From Candidatus Amarolinea dominans (GTDB taxonomy: Bacteria > Chloroflexota > Anaerolineae > SSC4 > Amarolineaceae), in assembly GCA_016719785.1 (NCBI GenBank), contig JADJYJ010000017.1, forward strand, positions 186,001 through 250,000: a DNA stretch of 64,000 nt, written 5' to 3'. Positions 23,857-33,455 of the stretch are shown in pieces (position 1 is the stretch's first letter; each line of letters begins with the position of its first letter). The position numbers and the translations under genes are program-made. The notes beneath the pieces were generated by a model. That model worked only from the letters and a program-made list of their open reading frames with translations, was not told where the DNA came from and did not search any database.

Positions 23857-26800
23857 CTAGTCCAAACACAGTTCGATCCGCCGAATCTCGCCATTGCGAA
23901 TCCTGGCGGCGTAGGGGGCTGGGATGAGGCTGCCCGGCAGGCTGAGCTGATCGCCATCGGCCATGTGCAGGATCACGACGGTGACCTGGGCGTTGTCGGC
24001 CAGGGGTTGATGCTTGCGATAAGTGACCACGCACTGTCCCAGGAAAGTAAAAGTCAGACGGCCGTCCGGCCGGAAGAGCCAATTCGGCAGGGAGGGCTTG
24101 AACACCAGGCACAGTTCCCCATCCTGCACGAAGAACGGCTGCGGCCCAACCATCATCAGCGACCACATGCTCATGAATTCCACCGCGGCGCCGGTCAGGC
24201 GGGCGACGAAGCCGCGACCATGCAGCGATGCATCGGGATGCGCGCTGCTGACGATGAACGACGAGTTCTCCAGCGGGCTGCGTCCGTAGATGTGCGGATC
24301 GAGGAACGGCGCCAGGCTGCGGTGCATGTCTGTGAAGAACTCCTCGCGCAGGCCCGCCCGCAGCATCGCCAGCAGATACTTGTAAGCCATGTGCATGAAG
24401 ATAGATTCGTTCTCCAGCCAGCCCGGTGTGAACGCCCGCAGCCGGCCAATCTCCGGCGAGCAGGCAGCCAGCGGCGCATTGGTCTTGACCATGCCCAGCT
24501 TGCGGTCGAACAACGCGCTCTCGCGCACGTGGCGGTGCAGGGCGCGGGCGCTGGCGATGTCGGTCCGCTGCCGCATGGCATGAACCGCGCCTTCCAGGAA
24601 CAGCGGCAGGCCCTGCTGAGCGAAACCTGTGACGCGCACCAGGGGACGGCCGAGCGGGTCGCGCTGCGGCTGCCCCTCTGCATCGGTGAGCAGCTCGTAG
24701 TCGGACACTTCGCAGGTGAAGTAGGTGGGCGGCACGCCGTCGGTAAGCGCCTCAGCCTGGGCAATCCCGCGCTGCACCTTGCTGCGCCATGTCTGCAGGA
24801 TCGGCGCTAGGTCGGCGGGCCTGAGCGTCTCGGTCTGCCCATCGAAGCCCAGGCGGACGCGGGCGCGATAGGTTTCGCGCGCGCTCGCCACAGCGTCCCA
24901 GTAGCGGAAATCACGCCCGGCGTCGGATGTCGCGTGATACGCGCTGAGCTGCGCGGTCACCTGCCGCTGCAGGTCGCAAAGCTCCACGGGAAATTCGATC
25001 GCGGCGCCGTCCTGCGCGGCCAGTGCCGCCAGCAGGAAATCCAGCAGCCGCAGCAGCTCGTACGTTTCGGACATGGACGAACCGAACAGGCCGGGCAGGC
25101 CGTTGAGCGCATCACACCAGCCCGGCTTGCCCGCTTCCATTTCGATCCCCATGCCGAACGGATCGAGCGTGGCGAACTTGAGCAGCGCCAATCCCAGCAG
25201 CTTGCCGAACACGGTCGTGCGGAAGACCTCGCCCTGCCCCTGCGCGCTGCGCAGCAGGCGCTGCGCGGTCGGTCGCGAGGCCATCAATTGCGCTGCTTCG
25301 TCGTCCTGTACCACTGCCCCGTATTGGCGCACCCTGCCGTCCTCTACGAGCACAGACTTGCGCGCGCGCGGCTGCACGAAGGCTGCACTTTGGGCGTAGG
25401 GCACGGTCCTGCTGAAGAGCAGTTCATCCTTGCGATCAGGGTAGACCGCCAGGTAGGCATCCAGCAGGTCGAGGTTGTAGAACCAGTGATCAATCCAGTA
25501 CCCTTCCCCAAATTCCGCCTCGAAGCTCCAATCGGCCTGGGCCATGACCGCTTCGACAAAAGCCGCGGGCGCCACAGCCAGACCGATGCCCTGGTCCAGC
25601 ACGACTTTCAGCAGGTGGCCGGGCGTGAAGGGGCGGGTGAGCAGCGGGCGCAGCGCTTCCGGCCGGTCAACCAGGGTCAGAACGGCCGCCTGGCGCTCCG
25701 GCGGGACGACGAAGCGACTGCCCAGCACGGTCAGTGGGTTGTAGCCATCGGCCTGGATCAAGCCCAGGAAGGCCAGCACCTCCGCGTCGCCGACCGCGGG
25801 GTTGAGCAGCACGTCGCAGCGCCGGTTCTGATTGACATCGCGGTAGCTGGCGTTGCCCTGCGAATAGAACTCCGCCGGTAGATGGAACGCGTTGTAATCG
25901 CGCTCCAGGTCGCCGTGACGGCGGCCGTACAGATGATAGATGTGTCCGCCCAATTGCACCGGCCAACCGCCGCGCAGGATGTTGTCCAGCAGGCACTGGC
26001 GGCAGTAGGCGTCGAAGCGTGGGTCGCCTGATTGTGTCGCCATGGGATCGGTCAGCGCGGCGATCAGCGCCAACGCTTCGGCGCGCCTGGCGGCGATGAC
26101 GGCCGGATCGGCCAGCCGGCTACGCGCCTGGTTGATGATGTGTACATCAGCGACGTGGCCGATGATGGCGTTGATGGTCAGGCTTTCGCCCGGCGCCAGC
26201 CGCGTGGATACGCCGGCAAATCCACACGGTGTCCGGCAAACGGTCGTTTGCGGCATGGCCCGCAGCTCGGCCAGCGTGTGTGACAGAAAATGGTCGGGGT
26301 AGCTGAGGGCGGTGTTCTCGCCGAAGATGAGGGCCGGGTCAACGATGGTCGTCAGGCCCGGCGGGTCCGTTCCCTCGGCGGTGGCGAGGTAGAAGTGGCC
26401 CCTCTCGATCGCCTCCACCTCGGCCTCATCGCCTACGCTGGCCTGCACGCGGTAGAAGGGGACGCCAGTCTCCAGGTTGAAGACCGCCATCCAGGCCTCG
26501 GCCGTGCGGCCGATCCGCTTGAGCATCATGTCGTCAAGTCCGTAGGGGATGATGATGGACAGTCCGTCCACGATTTCCAGGGAGATGGGTCGCCCGGCCG
26601 TGTTGCGCACCGTTGCCTGGCGCACCAGGGCGGCGAAGTTTTCCCCCGGCAGGGTGAAGTAGCGAACGTTGACCTGCAGGCCGTGGCCGGCATGGGTTTC
26701 TTCCAGCTCGATCTCGCTGGCGCCGATGAACATGCGCCGGGCTAACGCGGGGCGGGCGGCGGCTGAGAACGGTTCGTAGAACCCATCCGCCGCCGCCCCC

Positions 26801-27078
26801 ACTTTTCCCCCCACTTTGATAAACGTGCGGAACCCGGTGTACGCCACGGTCTGATAGGCCTTATTCGCCGATTGGAATTCCATGATCGGCGTGTCCTTGC
26901 TCTCGACGCCGAAACCGGCGATGGCCTGGCCGCGATTGACATAGAACGCCCACAGGGGAATGCCCAGGGGACCGGCAATACCCGGCAGGAAACTGGCAAA
27001 CGGGGGAAATGCGTCGTAGTCTTCGATGACGAAACGGTTGAGAGGATCGAAATGGAATGATTTCATGAGTGAATTCAC
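23857..27078 (-). CDS. large GH94-clan beta-glucan phosphorylase (GH149/GH161-like)
   Basis: 1073 residues from GTG 27078 (AGGA five to seven nt upstream; ATG at 27066 is the alternative). It has an N-terminal beta domain (WAFYVNRGQAIAGFGVESKD), a central barrel with YGRRHGDLERDYNAFHLP and RDVNQNRRCDVLLNP, and C-terminal PQPFFVQDGELCLVFKP. The DLERDYN and NQNRR segments and ~1100-residue length fit the phosphorylases that act on beta-1,3-glucan oligosaccharides better than classical cellobiose phosphorylase. This family choice is from memory and is helped by three GH16 genes upstream. A 12-bp palindrome AGTGAATTCACT (27068-27079) covers the start and could be an operator. Confidence 0.78.
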   Translation of the reverse strand: MNSLMKSFHFDPLNRFVIEDYDAFPPFASFLPGIAGPLGIPLWAFYVNRGQAIAGFGVESKDTPIMEFQSANKAYQTVAYTGFRTFIKVGGKVGAAADGFYEPFSAAARPALARRMFIGASEIELEETHAGHGLQVNVRYFTLPGENFAALVRQATVRNTAGRPISLEIVDGLSIIIPYGLDDMMLKRIGRTAEAWMAVFNLETGVPFYRVQASVGDEAEVEAIERGHFYLATAEGTDPPGLTTIVDPALIFGENTALSYPDHFLSHTLAELRAMPQTTVCRTPCGFAGVSTRLAPGESLTINAIIGHVADVHIINQARSRLADPAVIAARRAEALALIAALTDPMATQSGDPRFDAYCRQCLLDNILRGGWPVQLGGHIYHLYGRRHGDLERDYNAFHLPAEFYSQGNASYRDVNQNRRCDVLLNPAVGDAEVLAFLGLIQADGYNPLTVLGSRFVVPPERQAAVLTLVDRPEALRPLLTRPFTPGHLLKVVLDQGIGLAVAPAAFVEAVMAQADWSFEAEFGEGYWIDHWFYNLDLLDAYLAVYPDRKDELLFSRTVPYAQSAAFVQPRARKSVLVEDGRVRQYGAVVQDDEAAQLMASRPTAQRLLRSAQGQGEVFRTTVFGKLLGLALLKFATLDPFGMGIEMEAGKPGWCDALNGLPGLFGSSMSETYELLRLLDFLLAALAAQDGAAIEFPVELCDLQRQVTAQLSAYHATSDAGRDFRYWDAVASARETYRARVRLGFDGQTETLRPADLAPILQTWRSKVQRGIAQAEALTDGVPPTYFTCEVSDYELLTDAEGQPQRDPLGRPLVRVTGFAQQGLPLFLEGAVHAMRQRTDIASARALHRHVRESALFDRKLGMVKTNAPLAACSPEIGRLRAFTPGWLENESIFMHMAYKYLLAMLRAGLREEFFTDMHRSLAPFLDPHIYGRSPLENSSFIVSSAHPDASLHGRGFVARLTGAAVEFMSMWSLMMVGPQPFFVQDGELCLVFKPSLPNWLFRPDGRLTFTFLGQCVVTYRKHQPLADNAQVTVVILHMADGDQLSLPGSLIPAPYAARIRNGEIRRIELCLD

Positions 27079-27189
27079 TTAGTCCTGAGAACATACGTCG
27101 CGCAGGAGGTGTTCTGGGCCGTGCAAAAGTGTCGCAAGTGCATCATGGTAGCATTTCAGATGGCATTTGGTTTGCAAGAGGGGATGGCA

Positions 27190-27233
27190 GCCAGACGCCG
27201 GGTCGCATGGTGACATGCAGCCCGGCGCCTGGC
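27190..27233 (-). terminator. hairpin downstream of the large GH16 gene
   Basis: GCCAGACGCCGGGT (27190-27203) pairs with GCCCGGCGCCTGGC (27220-27233) with a 16-nt loop and two weak positions. It lies 10 bp past the stop at 27244. There is no U run on the minus strand, so it may be a processing or stabilising hairpin within the operon. Confidence 0.4.
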
Positions 27234-27243
27234 GTCGAAAGAT

Positions 27244-30200
27244 CTAAGCGAGGCGCCGTCGCCGCACGACGAGGGCTGCGGCAAGCAGCGTCAGGACCGT
27301 CATCGCGGCCGCCAGGGGTTGCCACGGAGCCGGCTGAGTCCGACTGCCGCTGGCTTCGGCAATGGTCACCGCCGTCGGCGCGGTGATGGTGAGATGCACC
27401 TGGTCGAGGTGGAAGGTGCGGCTGTCTGGGGCTGCATTCTGGCCAACCTGCAGATCGAAACCATAGCCTGTCATGTTGGTCAGCGTCAGGCCGTCGTTTG
27501 GTGCGCCGGCTGGCTGCACCGCGCTGCGCGTGAAGGTCGAGAACGGGAGGCTGACCAAGCGCCAGCCCGCGCTGTTGTCCACGAACGTTGCCTCGAAGCG
27601 CTCGGCTGTGTCCGCCGCCTGGTAGACCCGCACGTAGTCCACCAGCATGTCCTGCGGGAAGGTCAGGTTGGGCGAGATCGCGCCGCCGAAGTTGCCGCCG
27701 ATCGCCAGGTTGAACAGTAGATAGAAGGGATGGTTGAAAACCCACTCGCTGGGGGCCACGTTGGCCGGGACGGCGTTGTGATAGTTGATGCCATCCACGA
27801 ACCAGTGAATCTCGTCGGGCGCCCACTCCACGGCATAGGTGTGATAGCTGGCCGCGACGGGTGCGCCAAAGTCGTAGGAATTGCCATACGCGCTGCCGCC
27901 GGAGTAGCCTGGACCATGAATCGTACCGAAGATTTGGGTCGGCACGCGGCTGACATACTCCATGATGTCAATCTCGCCGGCTTGCGGCCAGCCAACCTGG
28001 TCAATGTTGGTGCCCAGGCTCCAGAAGGCGGGCCAGAGGCCGGACTCGCCCGGCGGCACCTGGACGCGAGCCTCGATGCGGCCATAGCGGAATTCGGTGC
28101 GATTCTTGGTGAGCAGCCGCGCCGAGGTGTATTTGCACGGGCCGTACCAGCAGACCTTGTCGGTAGTGGCGGGATCGAGCGCCAGGAGCCGGAGCCGGAG
28201 GTTGCCGTTGCCGTCCAGGGCCACGTTGTCGGGGCTGTCGGAATAGAACTCCTCCTCGCTATTGCCCCAACCCGGAATGCCGTTCATGGTGCCGTCGCCC
28301 ATCTCGTAGCCCCAGGCGTTGGCATCGGGCGGCGATCCCGCGGGGTCGTTGAATTCATCGCTCCAGGCCATCACCCATTGGCTGGGCGGCGGCAGGGTCG
28401 GCGCCTGGTTGTCCAGCAGGTGTACCTTGACCGGGACGCCGCTGTCGGCGCCGTAGAACCAGAATGCGAGGTTGCCGAAGCCGCTCCAGTTCTGGCCGGC
28501 GGCAAAGGTGCGGGTGATGCTGGCCGTGTTGGTCGCCTCAAGTGGGGCGGGCACGCTGATCTTCAGCACTTGCTCATACGGCCCCTGGCCAGGCAAGGCC
28601 AGCGGGCTGCCCGCGGGGATATCTCTGATCGTCAACCTGACGCGGCCATCGGACTGGAAGGGGTGATGCCCCTCGAAGTCGTCCACCATGGCTGGATTGG
28701 CGGCATCGGTATCGGTGATGGTGAGCAGCGCCCGGCGCCGGTACCCAAAGTCGGCGTTGGTGACGCTGGTGAGATTCAGCATGACCTGCTGGTCGCCGGA
28801 GGGTTTGCCGTCATCGAGGGTTTGCACGGTAAAGGTTTTCTCGGTGTCGCCGGGAGCAAAAGTAACCGTGCCGCTGATCGGCACGAAGTTGCGGTCGGGC
28901 CGGGCGTAGGCCTCGGCCGTGCGATAGGTGACAGTGACGGTTTGAGTCGGCGGCACGCTGAGCGTTATGTTGATAACGGCTGCCGCGCCTTCTGCTGCTT
29001 CGTAGGTCGTCAGGCCGAACTGCGCCTGCAGAGGCGCCGCGGCGCTGCCGGTGTTGCCGAAGATCGTCACATCATCCACGTAGTAGACCTGGGCGCCCAT
29101 GGGGACCGAGCCGTAGCCGCCGATGGCGTAGCCGTGAATCTCGGTGCGGCCAAAGCCGTCGTTGGGCGCGCCGTTGCCGATGTCCTTGCGGTGGAAGTCG
29201 CCCCAGGCGAACTGGAAGAAGCGCCAGCCCGCGAAGTCGTCGGGAATATCAGTGCTCCAGCGCTCGGCGTCGTCGGTCGTCGAGCCGGGGTTGCGGTTGT
29301 CCATGACATCCACGAACAGCGTGCCGCCGGTGTTGTTGCCGTAGAGCCACAGGCACAACCCTTCGTAGGTGCTCCAGTCCTGGGTGAGCCACTGATTGGC
29401 CGCGGCATTGGTGAACGCGTGCGTGTAGCCGGCCCACTGCCCGCCGCCGATGGTCAGCGCCTCGCGCAGCACCTTGTTGCCGGCCACGGCCCCTGGCACC
29501 GGCGCGGGCGGACTGTCCGTAATCGTAATGGCCGCGCTGGCCGCGGGGTGGTTCCAGGTGATGAAGCCGACGCCGATTCCGTTGGGGTCCGTGCCGGACG
29601 GCAGCAGCCCATCCTCGAAGTCATCAATGGCCGTGGTGCGTACGATCACGCCGACATCATCCACGTAGTAAACCTGGGCGCCCATGGGGACCGAGCCGTA
29701 GCCGCCGATGGCGTAGCCGTGAATCTCGGTGCGGCCAAAGCCGTCGTTGGGCGCGCCGTTGCCAATATCCTTGCGGTGGAAGTCGCCCCAGGCGAACTGG
29801 AAGAAGCGCCAGCCCGCGAAGTCGTCGGGAATATCAGCGCTCCAACGCTCGGCGTCGTCGGTCGTCGAGCCGGGGTTGCGGTTGTCCATGACATCCACGA
29901 ACAGCGCGCCGCCGGTGTTGTTACCGTAGAGCCACAGGCTCACGCCTTCGTACGTGCTCCAGTCCTGGGTGAGCCATTGGTTGGCCGCGGCATTGGTGAA
30001 CGCGTGCGTGTAGCCGGCCCACTGCCCGCCGCCGATGGTCAGCGCCTCGCGCAGCACCTTGTTGCCGGCCACGGCTCCTGGCACCGGCGCGGGTGGACTG
30101 TCCGTAATCGTAATGGCCGCGCTGGCCGCGGGGTGGTTCCAGGTGATGAAGCCGACACCGATCCCGTTGGGGTCCGTGCCGGACGGCAGCAGCCCATCCT

Positions 30201-32505
30201 CGAAGTCATCTATAATGACCGACTTGCCGTTGACGGGCGGGACATTGTTGCTGCCGAAGGTCAGGTCGTCGAAGTAGTAGGTCGTGTCAGCGCCGATCTG
30301 GGCGCCGGTCAAGCCGAAGTTGGGAAACACCGATACCTTGTTGTAGGTGTACGCCAGGTTCAGGGCCGCTGTGCCGGGGGCCGGGTTGGCGAAGTCGAAG
30401 GTCAGGGTCTCCCAGGCATTAGCCAGTGTCGTGACCGCCTCGGTTTCGCAGCTCCTGGTCGGGTCGGCCGCGTCTTCCACCTTCAGCCGGATCGGGATGC
30501 CCGCGGCCGGCGCCCAGACGCGCATCGTCATGGTCGTGGCCGTCGCCGAAAACGGGATTTGAGGCACCGAGAAGTTCGGCCCGGTCGAGATCGTGGTGCC
30601 GGCCCACAGCTCGGCAGCCAGCGTCTTGATGATCTTCGCTACCTTGTTGGCGCCGCCCGCGGGATCGAGGACCACGCTCGAACTGGTGCCGCCGAAGTCT
30701 GTCAGCGTGTAGGTGATCGCCGGGTCATCGAACGTGATGGGCGACCAGCTGGCCGGTGGAGGCGTCGGCGTGGGCGTTGGCGTCGGCGTCGTGGGTGTTG
30801 ACGCCGCGAAGGTCAGATCGTCGAAGTAGTAGGTCGTGTCAGCGCCGATCTGGGCGCCGGTCAAGCCGAAGTTGGGGAACACCGATACCTTGTTGTAGGT
30901 GTACGCCAGGTTCAGGGCCGCTGTGCCGGGGGCCTGGTTGGCAAAGTTGAAGGTCAGGGTCTCCCAGGCATTGGCCACCGTGGTGACCGCCTCGGTTTCG
31001 CAGCTCTTCGTCGGGTCGGCCGCGTCTTCCACCTTCAGCCGGATCGGGATGCCCGCGGCCGGCGCCCAGACGCGCATCGTCATGGTCGTGGCCGTCGCCG
31101 AGAACGGGATTTGAGGCACCGAGAAGTTCGGCCCGGTCGAGATCGTGGTGCCGGCCCACAGCTCGGCAGCCAGCGTCTTGATGATCTTCGCTACCTTGTT
31201 GGCGCCGCCCGCGGGATCGAGGACCACGCTCGAACTGGTGCCGCCGAAGTCCGTCAGCGTGTAGGTGATCGCCGGGTCATCGAACGTGATGGGCGACCAG
31301 CTGGCCGGTGGAGGCGTCGGCGTGGGCGTCGGCGTCGTGGGTGTTGACGCCGCGAAGGTCAGATCGTCGAAGTAGTAGGTCGTGTCAGCGCCGATCTGGG
31401 CGCCGGTCAAACCGAAGTTGGGGAACACCGATACCTTGTTGTAGGTGTACGCCAGGTTCAGGGCCGCTGTACCGGGGGCTTGGTTGGCGAAGTTGAAAGT
31501 CAGGGTCTCCCAGGCATTAGCCACCGTGGTGATCGCCTCGGTTTCGCAGCTCTTCGTCGGGTCGGCCGCGTCTTCCACCTTCAGCCGGATCGGGATGCCG
31601 GCGGCCGGCGCCCAGACGCGCATCGTCATGGTCGTGGCCGTCGCCGAAAACGGAATTTGAGGCACCGAGAAGTTCGGCCCGGTCGAGATCGTGGTGCCGG
31701 CCCACAACTCGGCAGCCAGCGTCTTGATGATCTTCGCTACATTATTGGCGCCGCCCGCGGGATCGAGGACCACGCTCGAACTGGTGCCGCCGAAGTCCGT
31801 CAGCGTGTAGGTGATCGCCGGGTCATCGAACGTGATGGGCGACCAGCTGGCCGGTGGAGGCGTCGGCGTCGGCGTCGTGGGTGTTGACGCCGCGAAGGTC
31901 AGGTCGTCGAAGTAGTAGGTCGTGTCAGCGCCGATCTGGGCGCCGGTCAAGCCGAAGTTGGGAAACACCGATACCTTGTTGTAGGTGTACGCCAGGTTCA
32001 GGGCCGCTGTGCCGGGGGCCTGGTTGGCGAAGTTGAAGGTCAGGGTCTCCCAGGCATTGGCCACCGTGGTGACCGCCTCGGTTTCGCAGCTCTTGGTCGG
32101 GTCGGCCGCGTCTTCCACCTTCAGCCGGATCGGGATGCCCGCGGCCGGCGCCCAGACGCGCATCGTCATGATCGTATCCGTTGCCGAGAACGGGATTTGA
32201 GGCACCGAGAAGTTCGGCCCGGTCGAGATCGTGGTGCCGGCCCACAACTCGGCAGCCAGCGTCTTGATGATCTTCGCTACCTTGTTGGCGCCGCCCGCGG
32301 GATCGAGGACCACGCTCGAACTGGTGCCGCCGAAGTCCGTGAGTGTGTAGGTGATCGCCGGGTCATCGAACGTGATGGGCGACCAGCTGACCGAGGCTGG
32401 CTGTCCTGCGGCAGCTGTCGGGGCAGCGAATGACGAATGCATTGCGAATTGCGACACAATGCCTGCGATGAGCAAAACAACAATGAGCCATCTTTGATTT
32501 TTCAT
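27244..32505 (-). CDS. secreted multi-module GH16 beta-glucanase with C-terminal membrane anchor
   Basis: 1753 residues. A signal peptide (WLIVVLLIAGIVSQFAMHSS) is followed by four nearly identical ~180-residue carbohydrate-binding-like modules (~39-758) joined by Thr-Pro linkers. Next come two 195-residue CIA30/CBM11-like modules (763-1152), a Calx-beta domain (~1166-1266), and a third CBM11-like module (~1272-1710) that is interrupted by the GH16 catalytic domain (~1376-1632). The catalytic motif GEIDIMEYV near 1509 carries the nucleophile and acid/base Glu. A hydrophobic helix and RRRRLA end the protein, suggesting cell-surface anchoring. It would cut beta-1,3- or mixed glucans outside the cell. 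Binding specificity of the modules is inferred. Confidence 0.88.
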   Translation of the reverse strand: MKNQRWLIVVLLIAGIVSQFAMHSSFAAPTAAAGQPASVSWSPITFDDPAITYTLTDFGGTSSSVVLDPAGGANKVAKIIKTLAAELWAGTTISTGPNFSVPQIPFSATDTIMTMRVWAPAAGIPIRLKVEDAADPTKSCETEAVTTVANAWETLTFNFANQAPGTAALNLAYTYNKVSVFPNFGLTGAQIGADTTYYFDDLTFAASTPTTPTPTPPPASWSPITFDDPAITYTLTDFGGTSSSVVLDPAGGANNVAKIIKTLAAELWAGTTISTGPNFSVPQIPFSATATTMTMRVWAPAAGIPIRLKVEDAADPTKSCETEAITTVANAWETLTFNFANQAPGTAALNLAYTYNKVSVFPNFGLTGAQIGADTTYYFDDLTFAASTPTTPTPTPTPPPASWSPITFDDPAITYTLTDFGGTSSSVVLDPAGGANKVAKIIKTLAAELWAGTTISTGPNFSVPQIPFSATATTMTMRVWAPAAGIPIRLKVEDAADPTKSCETEAVTTVANAWETLTFNFANQAPGTAALNLAYTYNKVSVFPNFGLTGAQIGADTTYYFDDLTFAASTPTTPTPTPTPTPPPASWSPITFDDPAITYTLTDFGGTSSSVVLDPAGGANKVAKIIKTLAAELWAGTTISTGPNFSVPQIPFSATATTMTMRVWAPAAGIPIRLKVEDAADPTRSCETEAVTTLANAWETLTFDFANPAPGTAALNLAYTYNKVSVFPNFGLTGAQIGADTTYYFDDLTFGSNNVPPVNGKSVIIDDFEDGLLPSGTDPNGIGVGFITWNHPAASAAITITDSPPAPVPGAVAGNKVLREALTIGGGQWAGYTHAFTNAAANQWLTQDWSTYEGVSLWLYGNNTGGALFVDVMDNRNPGSTTDDAERWSADIPDDFAGWRFFQFAWGDFHRKDIGNGAPNDGFGRTEIHGYAIGGYGSVPMGAQVYYVDDVGVIVRTTAIDDFEDGLLPSGTDPNGIGVGFITWNHPAASAAITITDSPPAPVPGAVAGNKVLREALTIGGGQWAGYTHAFTNAAANQWLTQDWSTYEGLCLWLYGNNTGGTLFVDVMDNRNPGSTTDDAERWSTDIPDDFAGWRFFQFAWGDFHRKDIGNGAPNDGFGRTEIHGYAIGGYGSVPMGAQVYYVDDVTIFGNTGSAAAPLQAQFGLTTYEAAEGAAAVINITLSVPPTQTVTVTYRTAEAYARPDRNFVPISGTVTFAPGDTEKTFTVQTLDDGKPSGDQQVMLNLTSVTNADFGYRRRALLTITDTDAANPAMVDDFEGHHPFQSDGRVRLTIRDIPAGSPLALPGQGPYEQVLKISVPAPLEATNTASITRTFAAGQNWSGFGNLAFWFYGADSGVPVKVHLLDNQAPTLPPPSQWVMAWSDEFNDPAGSPPDANAWGYEMGDGTMNGIPGWGNSEEEFYSDSPDNVALDGNGNLRLRLLALDPATTDKVCWYGPCKYTSARLLTKNRTEFRYGRIEARVQVPPGESGLWPAFWSLGTNIDQVGWPQAGEIDIMEYVSRVPTQIFGTIHGPGYSGGSAYGNSYDFGAPVAASYHTYAVEWAPDEIHWFVDGINYHNAVPANVAPSEWVFNHPFYLLFNLAIGGNFGGAISPNLTFPQDMLVDYVRVYQAADTAERFEATFVDNSAGWRLVSLPFSTFTRSAVQPAGAPNDGLTLTNMTGYGFDLQVGQNAAPDSRTFHLDQVHLTITAPTAVTIAEASGSRTQPAPWQPLAAAMTVLTLLAAALVVRRRRLA
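29070..30239. repeat. 585-bp tandem duplication encoding two CBM11-like modules
   Basis: Equivalent points (GTAGTA-ACCTGGGCGCCC) lie at 29079 and 29664, giving a 585-bp period (195 residues). The two copies are almost identical at DNA level, which points to recent duplication or gene conversion. Confidence 0.9.
30250..32390. repeat. four tandem ~540-bp units encoding N-terminal binding modules
   Basis: The marker GGGCGACCAGCTG occurs at 30739, 31291, 31837 and (diverged) 32377, so the periods are 552, 546 and 540 bp. The 6-bp steps come from one extra Thr-Pro pair in each successive linker. Module sequence is otherwise almost invariant. Confidence 0.92.
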
Positions 32506-32539
32506 TTTCGGTTCCCATTTTCAAACGTAACGACGGGGT

Positions 32540-33355
32540 TTATGGGGTCGAAGCCTGGAATACGCGTACGTAGTCCACTTGCAACTGCGCGGGGAAGGCG
32601 GTGTCGAGACCGATGACGCCACCCAGGGTGCCGCCCACGGCCAGGTTGAGGATGATGAAGAAGGGCTGGTCGAAGACCCATTCCCGGTCGCCGACATCGG
32701 CGCGAGTGAGCGTGTAATACTTAGCGCCATCGTAGAACCAATCAATCTGGTCGGCCTGCCACTCGATGGCGAAGGTGTGGAAGTCGTCGGCGATGTTGTA
32801 TTTTTGGCGGTTCCACTGGCTCATCCCCAAGGCGCCGGAGTAGCCCGGCCCATGTGCGGTGCCAATGACCAGGTCAGGCTCGCGGCCGACGTACTCCATG
32901 ATGTCAATCTCGCCGCAATCGGGCCAGTTCGAGCCGGTGAAATTTGCGCCCAGCATCCAGAACGCCGGCCACAGCCCCGCGCCGCTGGGCACCTTGATGC
33001 GCGCCTCGATCCGGCCATACTGGAATTCCTGCAGCCCCTGGGTTTTCAGCCGCGCTGAGGTGTAGTAGGAGCCTTCGTATTTCTCCTGCCGGGCTTCGAT
33101 CAACAGCAGCCCGTCATCGAGGCGGGCGTTTTCCGGCCGGGCGCTGTAGAACTCCGCCTCGCCGTTGCCCCAGCCGCCGCCGCCGAGGTCGTAGGTCCAG
33201 TTCGCCTTGTCAATCGCATTGCCCTCGAATTCATCGTGCCAGATCAGCGCCATGCCCGGCGGCGCCGCGATGGGGGGGGAGCCGCCGCAGGCCGTCAGAA
33301 TCACAGCCAGGGCAGTGGCAAGCAGCAGTGGGCGCAATATGTGCGTCGTCCTCAT
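32540..33355 (-). CDS. GH16 beta-glucanase lipoprotein
   Basis: Three ATG codons run in tandem; GGAGG at 33365-33369 is best placed for the third (33355, 9 nt gap), giving 271 residues. A lipoprotein signal ends at LTAC, so the enzyme is lipid-anchored at the cell surface. The GH16 domain fills the rest: IWHDEFEG, GRIEARIKVPSGAGLWPAFW, CGEIDIMEYVG near 147 with both catalytic Glu, and WVFDQPFFIILNLAVGG. It is likely an endo-beta-1,3(-1,4)-glucanase by motif. It has no extra binding module, unlike the 1753-residue paralogue 34 bp downstream. Confidence 0.92.
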   Translation of the reverse strand: MRTTHILRPLLLATALAVILTACGGSPPIAAPPGMALIWHDEFEGNAIDKANWTYDLGGGGWGNGEAEFYSARPENARLDDGLLLIEARQEKYEGSYYTSARLKTQGLQEFQYGRIEARIKVPSGAGLWPAFWMLGANFTGSNWPDCGEIDIMEYVGREPDLVIGTAHGPGYSGALGMSQWNRQKYNIADDFHTFAIEWQADQIDWFYDGAKYYTLTRADVGDREWVFDQPFFIILNLAVGGTLGGVIGLDTAFPAQLQVDYVRVFQASTP

Positions 33356-33385
33356 CATCATCCCCCTCCGATACCCGATTTCATC

Positions 33386-33452
33386 GTAACTGCTCAGGGG
33401 GCACTCCGGGCGTTATCGAGACCATTCTCACTGTGCCTGGCTGAGCAGTTAC
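33386..33452. repeat. small inverted-repeat element between GH16 genes
   Basis: GTAACTGCTCAG (33386-33397) pairs exactly with CTGAGCAGTTAC (33441-33452), enclosing 43 bp. The same GTAACTGCT ends bound a 150-bp element at 37776-37925. It may be a MITE-like or REP-like unit. Confidence 0.6.
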
Positions 33453-33455
33453 ATT

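Noticed and set aside
27730..30801. A 1023-codon plus-strand open frame opposite the large GH16 gene
   Set aside because: It is antisense to a gene with signal peptide, recognisable domains and catalytic motifs. GC-rich third positions leave the opposite strand open. No domain is recognisable in it.
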